Source: Sambucus nigra
Taxonomy: Eukaryota > Streptophyta > Magnoliopsida > Dipsacales > Adoxaceae
Direction: 5' to 3'
Length of the DNA stretch: 64,000 bases
Assembly (NCBI GenBank): GCA_949130495.1
Contig: OX422213.1
Coordinates: 55,685,284-55,749,283, forward strand
The notes under the pieces were generated by a model that saw nothing but the letters and a program-made list of their open reading frames with translations, was not told the origin of the DNA and made no database searches. This document shows, in pieces, positions 1 to 10,231 of this stretch (positions are counted from its first letter, which is position 1; every line of letters starts with the position of its first letter). The position numbers were made by a program, and so were the translations under genes.

Positions 1-1500
1 GATGTTATATGTGGGAATAATAGGAGATTTAGTAATCCCTTCGAGATAGGTTTTAAGTACAAGAAACTATGACGTGAGATGTGTCGACAGTCTACATTTA
101 ATATTATCGGAAGATTTAAAAATGTATAAAATTGGAATAATGGTATAAGGATGTAGAATATACCTTTATTAATGATGAGATATCTAAGATGTGTGCATGC
201 TTAGTATATGTATATGATTTTATGTGTGTGACATACCTACCATACTTGCTATCACGGGAGGTTTACGTTCGCTTAGGGCCATCTAATCTTTGTGTGCCCG
301 GATTTAGATTGGTACCTCGAGAACATAGGCCAGAGAAGGACTTATTGGGAAGTTAATAAGACTGGTGATCGTGGGAGCGTAGGTATGTGCGTGACCCATG
401 TGATGTGACTGTGTTCGCCTCCATTATTTGTGATTGTTGTTATCTGAGAACGATTCCTGAGAGATTCAGAATGCGTAATCCTTATGTACGTGATGTACCG
501 GGATGTATAGCAGAGTATGTGTGCACCGCATCTTAGTCTCGGGTGCTTGTATTGTATATTCATGACGTGAATAATATACGCTTAAATAATGAGAACTTTC
601 ATGTTGGTATTGTGGGTATAATTATGGTAACGCTTTGAGAAAATAAAAAGGGATAACCTGTAGTGAATTATATTGCTAAAAATTGAGAATTCGAGTTTAA
701 GTAAAACCTCTATTTAATTAATAACATTAGAATGTATAAGGGGAATCGAGTAGAAAGGGGTAGAACTTATGACGATTTAGTTAGATATGAATTTCACTTA
801 GCTGGGTACGGTACGTTAGGAGTGCACAATTAGTCGAGAGGTGAGGATTTCATGTGAGTGCACGTCCTAACATGTATTTTGCATTCATTGTTTTAATGTT
901 ATTAAAACACTTGCTATTTTTAAAATACTCTCCACTTTCGGGCTCTGACCTGTTTTCTTTTAAATCTGTTTTTGTAAAAACCTTTTAGGTGCCCAGCCAC
1001 AAGGACACCATGCATAGGATTTCCATTCAGGTGACGAGCTGTAGCTGTTGTGGAAGTTACAGGGCCTTGCTAGTAGACGCTTCTTTTGTCTTGACTCCAT
1101 ATTAAGTTTCATCATTTGTAGGGCATGTCGCCCATTTCTATTAGAGACATTTCTTATTTCAGTTATTCAGATCTTTGGCATGTAATTAATTTAGGATTCA
1201 CTGTTTTATTTATTTCAGCTGTGGGATTGTTGTGAGGAGTATTTCCTCCAGACTTATTATTATTTATTGGTTATTCTATTGCTATTTTATGGTGAATGGT
1301 TATGTTATTCTTTCATAATTCTTTTATCGCATGTTAATCAGATTTAATTTAAAATTGGCAACTCTCTTTTTGAATACTAGGTGGTTAGTAATCATTAAAA
1401 TGTTTTTGACAGTGATGCTATTAACTGAACCAACTAGGCATTTTGTATTAATTTTAATAAAGGAATAGCTACCCGGTATTTAATTAGTCGGGGTGTCACA
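1..1500 (+). mobile_element. 3' half of a Tekay-type LTR, cut by the window edge
   Basis: The segment aligns along its whole length with 46015-47555, the last half of the solo LTR at 44465-47555, and ends in the same GGGGTGTCACA terminus. It carries the block GTGCCCAGCCACAAGG (from 989) that recurs in all Tekay-type LTRs here. The copia reading frame on the minus strand stops exactly at 1500, so the LTR was inserted into that copia pol. The right flank is TATCG; the matching copy of the target duplication should lie left of the window. Whether it is a solo LTR or the 3' LTR of a full element cannot be seen. No coding sequence. Confidence 0.85.
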
Positions 1501-2753
1501 TATCGCACTCGTGTTATCATAGGAAATGGTCATGGTGTCCTGTGAAATCCCATAATCCCCCAATATTTGCTTCATCTACAAGAGTTGCGTGCAATAACTC
1601 CCGACGACGATGTACTCAGCTTCCGCAGTGGACAAAGATATGGATTTTTTCTTCTTTCCCAGCCAGGATACAAAAGGAGAACCAAAATAGAAACACCAAC
1701 CAAAAGTGCTCTTATAACCATCTACATCCCCAACCCAATCAGCATCCGAATAGCTAGACAAACGGTCATCGGTATCAAAGGAATACCAAATACCGTTGGA
1801 GAGAGTCCCACTCATGTATTTGATAATATGTTTTAGAGCGAGTAAGTGTGACTCTTTAGGGGATGCATCACGCACAGACTCCAACACTAAAGGCTATGTC
1901 GGGACGACTTGCAGTCAAGTAGAGAAGACGACTTGTCATACTCCGATACAAGGTTTTCTCTATGTACTTACCTGAAGTTTCCTTACTAAGCTTGATAAGA
2001 GTACTCATAGGTGTACGTGCATGTTTAGTGGAGTCTAAACCAAATTTCTTCACTAGGTCTCGAGCATACTTGGATTGGGAGATGAACATCCCATCCACTA
2101 GCTGACGAACCTGGAGACCTAGGAAGAAAGTAAGCTCACCTACCATGCTCATCTCAAACTCACTTTTCATCTCCTCCTGAAAGTGGTGAGCATGCTGAGA
2201 GTACGTGGATCCAAAGACTATGTCATCCACATAGACCTGGGCAACCAAAATAGCACCATCATCTCTCCTGACGAATAACGTCATATCAGCTCCCCCTCTC
2301 TTGAAGCCACGGGCTAAGAGATCAGAAGTAAGCCTCTCGTACTAAGAACGGGGTGATTTATTTCAAACCATATAAGGCTTTCCTCATATAGTAGACGTGC
2401 TCCGGGTGCTTAGGGTCTTCAAACTCTTTTTGTTGTTCCACGTAAACCTCCTCATGTTGAATGCCATTTAGAAAGGCACTCTTAACATCCATCTGGTATA
2501 ACTTAAAGTGCAAATGACATGCGATGGAGAGTAGTAAGCGGACGGACTCAAGCCTCGCAACAGGAGTAAATGTCTCCCCAAAGTCTACACCCTCTATCTG
2601 CTTATAGCCTTGAGCGACCAACCTAGCCTTATTTCTGATTATGGTATCATTTTCATCCATTTTATTCTTAAAAATCCACCTGGTACCTATGACATTAGCC
2701 TCACTAGGTCGGGGGACAAGTTCCCAGCCATTATTCTTTTTAAACTGAAGCAA
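1501..2753 (-). pseudogene. pol: Copia reverse transcriptase and RNase H (broken)
   Basis: This is the C-terminal part of a copia polyprotein that copies element RNA into DNA. The first open part (2753-2358) has ARLVAQGYKQIEGVDF and YQMDVKSAFLNG, the fingers and palm of Ty1/copia RT. A one-base shift near 2360 and a TAG at 2344-2342 separate it from the next open part (2284-1868), which holds the catalytic YVDD and the FFLGLQV block. A further break near 1880 leads to RNase H, with SDADWVGD and STAEAEY (1887-1576). The frame then runs to NTSAI at 1501, where the inserted LTR cuts it. Family identity is clear; function is lost. Confidence 0.9.
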
Positions 2754-3322
2754 CTCATCCTGAATGGCAGATATCTAGTGTTCATCCTTTAGTGGTTCTT
2801 TATGATTCTTGGGCTCGACTGTGGACGTGTAGAAAAAATGACTAACAACGTTCTCTAGCTGAGCACGAGTCTTAACCCCAAAAGTGAGATCGCTAACAAT
2901 AGCAGAGGGATCATGACTCTTGCGAACCCAAGCAGGTGTGTCCCCTAACACATGAGTAGGGTCCACAGGGTGTGGGTGAGGGATAAGTAAATCACTGCCA
3001 AAAAAGTCCTCATCCTCACATTGACGGATATGATCAATAAACGTCGAAGGTTCGTCATCTTGTACGGTGAGGTTTATTGACTCCATAACCTTAGATCTCT
3101 TCAAGTTAAAAAAACTCCGTACTCTCTACTATTTGATGAATATCCTAGCAATATTCCCTCATCGCTCCTGGAGTCAAACTTTCCTAATTGCTCTCTATCC
3201 CATAGGATATAGCATTTACTCCCAAAGACACAAAAATATGAAAGGCTGGGTTTCATGCTAGTCCATAATTCATAAGGTGTCTTAAGTATGTGTGAATGCA
3301 GGTAAACCCTATTCACCGTGTG
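2754..3322 (-). pseudogene. pol: Copia integrase C-terminus and linker to RT (broken)
   Basis: Two overlapping minus-strand open parts (3316-3101 and 3104-2775) cover the end of copia integrase and the spacer before RT. The first has TPYELW and CYILWDREQLGKFDSRSDEGILLGYS, typical of the post-catalytic part of copia integrase, so the assignment is good there. The second, rich in Asp, Glu, His and Pro, matches the poorly conserved linker by position only. The frames are offset, so at least one frameshift lies near 3100. Confidence 0.8.
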
Positions 3323-4320
3323 TCATGCAGTAGACATTGCCTCTGACCAAAATCTCCTAGCAACCTTACGACCTAGAGGCATAGATCTATCCATTTCCTG
3401 AATCGTCCTGTTCTTTCTCTCAACAATCCCATTTTGCTGAAGAGTCTTCATAGCAAAAAACTCATGTTTGATTCGAAGGCTATCATAGTAAAGATCTACC
3501 TTTGCTTCCTTAAATTTCGTGCCATTGTCACTACATATCATGTTAATAGTGACTCCATGTTGATTTTGAAGGATATGTCACTTGGTCATTAAAAACTCCA
3601 CAACATCGAATTTCTCTCTAAGAAAACCTATAATCAAATATTCAGAGAAATCATCCACCATCACGAGGATATAGCTCTTACTACCCAGACTCTCAGTACA
3701 AGTAGGACCCATAAGATCCATGTGAATCAGCTCAAGTAGACGGGAGGTGGTAATGGAATGCAACTTCCTATGGGGGCTACGGATTTGCTTTCCCAACTGA
3801 CAGGGTCCATAAACCATGGAAGTTGTCTTTTCAAGTGACGGTAAGACACGTACTAGGTCCTTTTTAGCTAAGCGTATCACATCTATAACATTCACATGAC
3901 CTAGACGTTGGTGCCACAGATCCATAAGAATGATCGTGGCGCTGTTGCAGACAAGTGAGGATGTGGGCACAATTCCATAGAAATTATCATGTGTCCTCAC
4001 CCCTTGCACTAAATGTTTATCGACTTGATTATAGACATTACATGCATCCCGGTCAAACTTTATGGCAAAGTCAGCGTCGCAAAGTTGGCTAATGCTGAGA
4101 AGGTTTTCTTTCAAACCTTTGACGTACAAAACATTCTCTAGCTTAGGAAATCCTGGTAACTCTACTGCACCTCGTCCTACGATGCTAGACTTTCTCCCAT
4201 CTCCAAAGGTGACTCTACCTTCCTTATACTCCTCTAGGTAGGTAAAAAAATGAGACATCACCTATCATATATCTGGAGCACCCACTATCAAAATACTAAT
4301 ATGAGGTATTATGTGATTTG
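3323..4320 (-). pseudogene. pol: Copia protease remnant, GAG-pre-integrase and integrase core (broken)
   Basis: Near 4290 the minus strand still encodes the protease active-site pattern DSGCS. A run of seven Ts near 4245 then shifts the frame into a long open part (4261-3578). That part has the GAG-pre-integrase region (LWHQRLGHVN, zinc-binding His) and the first integrase Asp in HMDLMGP. A stop at 3578 separates it from 3541-3323, which has ICSDNGTKF (second Asp) and NGIVERKNRT (catalytic Glu). The DDE triad is thus visible but spread over broken frames. Integrase inserts element cDNA into the host chromosome; this copy cannot. Confidence 0.88.
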
Positions 4321-5561
4321 AGAGTGACATGAACAACAAGGGCCTTTTCATCTTTCTTAGGTACCCAAGAAGTGGTAACCTTTTGTTTAGCCTTGTTGTT
4401 GTTGGTTATAGCTGGGATGCCGAAAGCATTCACTGATGGCAAAGACATCCATCAAAATTCCTCCATCAAACTTTGTGATGTGGCTGCTAAAAACTCAACA
4501 AGCTCTCTCAGACTGGCAAAATCATCAGAGTGATGTGGTGGAGCAGTAGTACGTCATGTACAACCCAAACTATAGCAAAACTCTATGAGGTGGACTTTTC
4601 TTTTGTAGTACGTACAGAAGAACGCAGTCTTAGGCAGACATGGGTTTGCTTTTCTTGGTAGAACTCTCCTTCATGGTTTTTTACGACGGCCATATGGATT
4701 TGTAGTAAACTCAGGAACTAGTCCAGGTGCAATTCGGGATGTGGAGGCACCATCATAACCTATTCCCTACCTATCACCAAAACCAAAAGCGGGACCGAGG
4801 AGCATCTTTCCTATCTTTCCTGATCTGTCCTCGATTTGAACCTTGACTTCCCTTACTCTCTCAAGATCATGAGTAAGATGGGAAATAAGGGCTTTAAGTT
4901 TCTTCTGAGTCTCTAGGGAGGAATAGAGCTCACTCGTAATACACTTGTTTAGTTAAGTACCCTTTCTCATTCTCAAAACCACTCTCTCCAAACAGTCTCT
5001 CTCTCTCTCAAAACAAACTTTCGTTCAATACAGGCAGACTCTCTCTCTCAAGGTAGTGCGGGTGGAGGAACCTCTCTCTCTCTCTCTCTCGCTTCTTATA
5101 AATCTTCCTTTAAAGCAGTGATCCTAAGCACTAATGCTTTGTTATGCTTTTAGGTTTCAAAAGACTCATTATATAACTTAGTGTAGGCGCGTTGATGGTT
5201 ACTCTCGCTCTCACTTGCATCATCCCCTCCTCACTCACATCGTTATCACTGTCGAGGTGTCCCTGTGAATCAGCATCCTAATCGTCGTGAGGATCACTAG
5301 AAGTAGTCACATGACTAGCCATGAATGCGATGAAGTTACACTCATGCGGTTACTCGTCTCTAGAGTCCACCGACTTGACCTCACTATCGTCGTTAAGGTT
5401 AGCATTAAGGATAGCTTTTCCCTTTTCTTCTGCAAGTCTATTCAGCCTAGTAGCACACTCAAAAGCTCACGACCCTTACCGTCGCACTCCCAACATCTCT
5501 CACTGTCTTTCTTAGGAGGGTCTTTAAAATCTTATTCATTTTTCTTTTCAAATTTATTTTT
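4321..5561 (-). pseudogene. Degenerate gag C-terminus and protease N-terminus
   Basis: There is no long open frame. Between about 5500 and 5340 the minus strand has the remnant of a gag zinc knuckle: two Cys with CX2C spacing followed by GKG, with the expected His changed to Arg and a frameshift after it. An acidic stretch with SEVKSVDSRDE follows. The remainder matches its place between gag and protease but shows no clear motif. CT-rich runs at 5001-5092 break up the reading further. Confidence 0.6.
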
Positions 5562-6413
5562 CTAAAAATTCTTTTTATCTTTGAAATTTCCATTTTTCTT
5601 CAATTTGGGAATTTTCTTGAATTTTTTAGCAAATAGAGCCAAATCATCTAAATCAATGTCACATTCGAAATCAGACGTTTCTATCTCCCTTTTCCTAGAT
5701 GACTCAACTCTCTTTCTTACTAACCCCTCACTCTTTCTTTCATAGGTATTAAGTGAAATTCCCTTATCTTTAGGCTTGACAGATTTAGGAAACAAATCAA
5801 TTTCATACGTTTGTAAGTCTCCTACAAGTTCCTCCAATTTAAGCATGTTTAAATTACCTATAGAATATAGCACAATGACTTTAGGAATAAAACGCTTAGG
5901 CAGTGATCTTAGAATATTTTTAAAAACTCTAGAATTAGGAATGTGTTCACCAAGATTAAAGCTAGTGCTTACAATATAAGAAAACCTAGCATAAAATTCA
6001 TCAAAACATTCAGTCTGAAGCATGGTTATAGTTTCAAATTGAGTTGTTAAATTTTGTAGTTTAGACTCTTTCACAGCCTTAGTTCCTTCATGGGTAAGTT
6101 GTAAAACATCCCATGCCTCTTTTGACGTGGTGCACGTCATTATGCGTCGAAACTCGTCAGGTGTGACGGATCCAAAAATAAAACTTAAACCCTTAGAATT
6201 AAAAGATGACCATTTAAATTCTTCTTCAGTCCATGCAGTGGCAGATTTTAAATTAGTCACGTTATCAACAGTGACGGAGGTAGGTGTCCACCCTCTTTCA
6301 ACCAAAATCAAAACACGTTCATCAATGGCTTTTAAAGCAGATTTCATGCAGGCTTTCCATTAAGCATAGTTTTTCCCATCAAAAACTGGCATTTTATTAT
6401 ATAATTTCTCCAT
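5562..6413 (-). pseudogene. gag: Copia gag (SIRE type), one internal stop near the start
   Basis: This encodes the capsid protein of the copia element. The best start is the ATG at 6413, because the short sequence MPVFDGKNYA just after it is typical of the gag N-terminus. A TAA at 6362-6360 interrupts it five codons before the next ATG at 6347, from which 261 codons are open. The gag domain is recognisable by TCTTSKEAWDVLQLTHEGTK and ILRSLPKRF. The C-terminal part is Lys-rich (FKKIPKLKKNGNFKDKK) and leads to the zinc-knuckle remnant downstream. Confidence 0.88.
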
Positions 6414-6503
6414 TGAAGACGCCCTTTTTTTCAAAAATCAAAATTTTCAGGAAATTGATATCTTAGAAAAAGTTTGCAAAAAATTACACGGTATAATTGT
6501 GTA

Positions 6504-6519
6504 ATTGGCTCTGATACGA
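6504..6519 (-). other. Copia primer binding site (initiator tRNA-Met)
   Basis: On the minus strand the sequence CGTATCAGAGCC lies four bases inside the LTR end. TGGTATCAGAGC is the usual plant LTR-element site for initiator tRNA-Met, so TATCAGAGC is retained. It sets the direction of the element (minus) and marks the inner edge of its 5' LTR. Confidence 0.8.
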
Positions 6520-6522
6520 ATT

Positions 6523-7600
6523 TGAAGAGTGAGAGTGCGTTCAAAAAACGAAATTATTTAATTAAATTCAGTTTTTCAATTAAATCCTAAAACATGCATC
6601 TAGATGTGATTGAAATTAATATGATCATACAAGAACAGTCAATCACAAATGAAAATACATAAATAAGGAAAAATCCCCCAAAGGGGTAAAACCTTTTTAT
6701 TTTCACTATAATTTGTAAAAACGGTTATATGGATTACAATGAAAATAAGAGAGACATACGAAATTCCCTCAAGCGTCGGTTTTGACGTCTTGGCTCGAAT
6801 CTCCAATAAGAATTCTAGGTGGGCAGCAGTATAGAAGAAGACAACTCCTCCACAAAAATACTCCAGATGAGTAGTAAATGATCCTCTTGAAGGTTTAAAG
6901 ATTTACATACATAGATGTGAGTGTTTAAATGAATAAGCAAGGTGTAAAACCTTAAAAAGTGAAGTCTATTTTTTGGGTTGTGAAAATGCATAAACTGGTG
7001 CGTAAAATACTTGGGAAAATGTGTAGAAGACACCCAGATATTTATACAAAAATCGAGGTGGCGACGTCGCTCGGATGAGATAGGCATCTCGCTTGAACAA
7101 ATGATACATGTCGTTCAAATGACATCGCACGAGAAAACATGTTTGAACGAGCTCATCGACCGAGGCACTTTGCTTCTACACTTAGAAGAAATTCTGCGTT
7201 TGATAAAAATAAATCAGTCTTCGAAAAACATTTTCTGAAAAATTCCCAAATATTTATGCAAATATAAACTCCATTAAATCATTTTACCAATAATGCGTCG
7301 TGGATTAATGGGAAATAGTTGAGCAGTATGTCGCATGTAGCATGTAGCATGATGCACATGTGAAGATGATGGATGCATGGATTCGGATAAAGGCCGTCGT
7401 GGATGATCATGATGACGTGCCGAATGTAGCGGTATCAGACATACAAACTGTGATATAGGGAAAATAGAAAATTCTCTAGATTCTACCCTAGACATTTATA
7501 AAATTATGTCCTTACAACCAATATCCCCAAAATATTCTCACTCGTAACAATATTTAAGTATTCACACACCTAGTATAATAAACTCATAAATATTCTCTCA
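6523..7600 (-). repeat. 5' LTR of the SIRE-type copia element
   Basis: The inner end is fixed by the adjacent primer binding site; on the plus strand it begins TGAAGAGTGAG. The outer end is placed at the CA of TATTCTCTCA (7600), giving an LTR that starts TGAGAGA and ends CTCTCACTCTTCA on the minus strand, with TG..CA ends. No second copy is in the window for alignment, so the outer edge is tentative. Eight bases (CTTAACGT) separate it from the next element. No coding potential. Confidence 0.6.
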
Positions 7601-7608
7601 CTTAACGT

Positions 7609-8796
7609 TGTAACAATCCGCGTAATTTTTGGGCTATTTTAATTAATTATTGGAAAATGGAGGAAAATAAAGTTTTTGATAAAATTATTTTTATTGCTCA
7701 AATATGTTTGTTATTATTTTTAAAGGCGAGAACTTCAAACGGTTTCGAAAACGGAGTTAAAACGGATTTTAAAATGATTTTTAAATGTTTTTAACTCTTG
7801 GAGTTGTTTTGACTTGAACTCTTCATTTCTTTGCATTATAAAAGGAAGTCGTGGGCAACCCTTTTAACCTACTTTTGGCACAAATTTTGGTAGCAAATAT
7901 ATTTTATATTCCTCTTCTTTTTATATACACATTGTCCCTTGAGATTTGTGAGTTCCAACCTTAGATTAGAGGTGTTCTTGGGGCTATTTTGTTGGAGGTT
8001 CTTGGAGGAGCTTTTGTAGATCTTTTGTGTTGATCTTGAGGATGTGATCATTGGTTTCTCATCATGGTTTGAGGTATGGGGTTTTACACAATATGCTCCT
8101 TAAATCTCGCGAGTGTCATTCTCTTTGAATTCTTGTTTAATTGAACTCATATTTGAATTGATAAATTCATTGAAATCTGGAAAATAATTGTTGAAATTAT
8201 TTTGTTTCATGTGGTATCATTATATTGTTGATGAGCACGTTTTCATGAGATTTTAATATGGCACGGATGTTGGGCACCCGCCAAAATTCCTGTTTCCCGG
8301 GCTATGGCTTGGTAAAGCATATACGGATGTGGTGAGGCCTGGTGACCCGATTAAAGTGTTGTTGAGAAATTATATTGATAAATGCTTTGAGATTTGTATT
8401 TTTATTTGAATATTCGTACTCGTGTTGTTACGCTTTATTCATTGCTAATCCATATTTGTTGAGTATCTTTATTGTCGTATTGTGTACTTCCCCATATTTT
8501 CTTTTAGTGGCAGGTTAACGCCGATTTTGGGGGGCTATGGAGATTGATTTTAGCGAGGATTGTTTGGGAAATATTTGTATTATTTTGATGTATAGAGCTT
8601 TGGAGATTTGTATTTTATTTTTTGAGTTAGATGTTGTATTTATTCAAAAGACTTGTTGCATTTGAAGAATTGAGATTAGTGGATTTATATTATTGTGGGT
8701 TTATTTAGAAGCTCTATACCTTGTCACTTGTGGATTTGAATTTATTTTATCGCATTAGCGCTCCGTTCGCTCTCCCCGGGCGGGCGGGGTGTTACA
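7609..8796 (+). repeat. Left LTR of the short element
   Basis: 1188 bp with TG..CA ends, aligning throughout with 9039-10231. A TATA box (TATAAAAGG) is at 7837. The segment TTGAGGTATGGGG near 8070 and the TTTTAGTGGCAGGT near 8505 could be splice-like signals. The 3' end has GGGCGGGCGGGG. Confidence 0.93.
7837..7845 (+). promoter_or_regulatory. TATA box in the left LTR
   Basis: TATAAAAGG lies about 230 bp into the LTR and is kept in the right copy at 9268, as expected for the core promoter at the U3/R border. Transcription would start about 30 bp downstream. Confidence 0.6.
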
Positions 8797-8798
8797 AA

Positions 8799-8810
8799 TG
8801 GTATCAGATC
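8799..8810 (+). other. Primer binding site of the short element
   Basis: TGGTATCAGATC starts two bases after the left LTR and differs at one base from TGGTATCAGAGC, the usual initiator tRNA-Met site, which the Tekay element here keeps intact. Confidence 0.8.
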
Positions 8811-9023
8811 TTAGGTATACGGCAACCCTCGGGTCTTGGGTTTTGCATTCATTGCGTGGATAACAATTTTTTGAGATAGAAAATTTTAGGTGATATTCGT
8901 GTTAGGTTTCAGAATTAGATGTGAGGAATTTATTTTTGGGAGACGTGATTTATTTTTGGAGATAATGTAGTGGCCTGATTTTTGAGAGTTACGCATTCGG
9001 CGAATTTCGAGGGCGAAATTCCA

Positions 9024-9038
9024 TTGTTAGTGGGAAAG
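9024..9038 (+). other. Polypurine tract of the short element
   Basis: TTGTTAGTGGGAAAG directly precedes the TG of the right LTR, where plus-strand DNA synthesis is primed. It corresponds to the GGGGGGAAGTA tract of the Tekay element. Confidence 0.7.
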
Positions 9039-10231
9039 TGTAACAATCCGCGTAATTTTTGGGCTATTTTAATTAATTATTGGAAAATGGAGGAAAATAA
9101 AGTTTTTGATAAAATTATTTTTATTGCTCAAATATGTTGGTTATTATTTTTAAAGGCGAGAATTTCAAACGGTTTCGAAAACGGAATTAAAACCGATTTT
9201 AAAATGATTTTAAAATGTTTTTAACTCTTGGAGTTGTTTTGACTTCCAACTCTTCATTTCTTTTCATTATAAAAGGAAGTCGTGGGCAACCCTTTTAACC
9301 TACTTTTGGCACAAATTTTGGTAGCAAATATATTTTATATTCCTCTCCTTTTTATATACACATTGTCCCTTGAGATTTGTGAGTTCCAACCTTAGATTAG
9401 AGGTGTTCTTAGGGCTATTTTGTTGGAGGTTCTTGGAGGAGCTTTTGTAGATCTTTTGTATTGATCTTGAGGATGTGATTGTTGGTTTCTCATCATGGTT
9501 TGAGGTATGGGGTTTTACACAATATGCTCCTTAAATCTCGCGAGTGTCATTCTCTTTGAATTCTTGTTTAATTGAACTCATATTTGAATTGATAAATTCA
9601 TTGAAATCTGGAAAATAATTGTTGAAATTATTTTGATTCACGTGGCATCATTATATTGTTGATGAGCATGTTGTCATGAGATTTTAATATGGCACGGATG
9701 TTGGGCACCCGCCAAAATTCCTGTTTCCCGGGCTATGGCTTGGTAAAGAATATATGGATGTGGTGAGGCCTGGTGACCCGATTAAAGTGTTGTTGAGAAA
9801 TTATATTGATAAATGCTTTGAGATTTGCATTTTGATTTGCATATTCGTACTCGTGTTGTTACGCTTTATTCATTGCTAATCCATATTTGTTGAGCATCTT
9901 TCTTGTCGTATTGTGTACTTCCCCACATTTTCTTTTAGTGGAAGGTTTACGTGGATTTTCGGGGGTTGTGGAGATTGATTTTAGCGTGGATTGTTTGGGA
10001 AAGATTTGTATTATTTTGATGTATAGAGCTTTGGAGATTTGTATTTTATTTTTCGAGTTAGATGATGTATTTATTCGAGAGACTTGTTGTATTTGAAGAA
10101 TTGAGATTAGTGGATTTATATTATTGTGGGTTTATTTAGATGCTCTATACCTTGTCACTTGTGGATTTGAATTTATTTTATCGCATTAGCGCTCCGTTTG
10201 CTCTCCCCGGGCGGGCGGGCGGGGTGTTACA
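9039..10231 (+). repeat. Right LTR of the short element
   Basis: 1193 bp, collinear with 7609-8796 and differing by scattered substitutions and a small change in the number of GGGC units at the 3' end. It has the same TATA box at 9268-9276. Confidence 0.93.

Larger units (their letters stand above)
1501..7600 (-). mobile_element. Degenerate SIRE-lineage Ty1/copia retrotransposon, 3' end outside the window
   Basis: Read on the minus strand the order is LTR (7600-6523), primer binding site, gag, protease remnant, integrase, reverse transcriptase and RNase H, the copia order. The gag resembles SIRE-type gag (TCTTSKEAWDVLQLTHEGT). All proteins are broken by stops and frameshifts, so this copy cannot act on its own. 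The RNase H reading is cut at 1500 by an inserted LTR; the rest of pol and the 3' LTR lie left of the window. The right limit is set from a TG/CA end at 7600 and is less certain than the other element ends. Confidence 0.85.
7609..10231 (+). mobile_element. Non-autonomous LTR element with a 242-bp interior
   Basis: Two near-identical LTRs (7609-8796 and 9039-10231, TGTAACAATCC...GGGGTGTTACA) flank only 242 bp. That interior keeps both signals needed for reverse transcription: a tRNA-Met-like primer site after the left LTR and a purine-rich tract before the right one, but no coding sequence. It would depend on proteins from a related element. The sequence before the right LTR (CGAGGGCGAAATTCC) resembles the same place in the Tekay element (TCGGGACGAAATTCC), pointing to a Tekay-type partner. 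The five bases on each side (AACGT and GTATA) do not match. Confidence 0.92.

Noticed and set aside
5001..5092. CT repeats near 5000-5092 as a GAGA-type promoter
   Set aside because: They lie in decayed copia coding sequence with no gene start nearby.
8982..9224. 80-codon frame across the interior and right LTR of the short element
   Set aside because: It begins in the 242-bp interior and runs through U3 sequence; the peptide has no similarity and is not kept in the other LTR.
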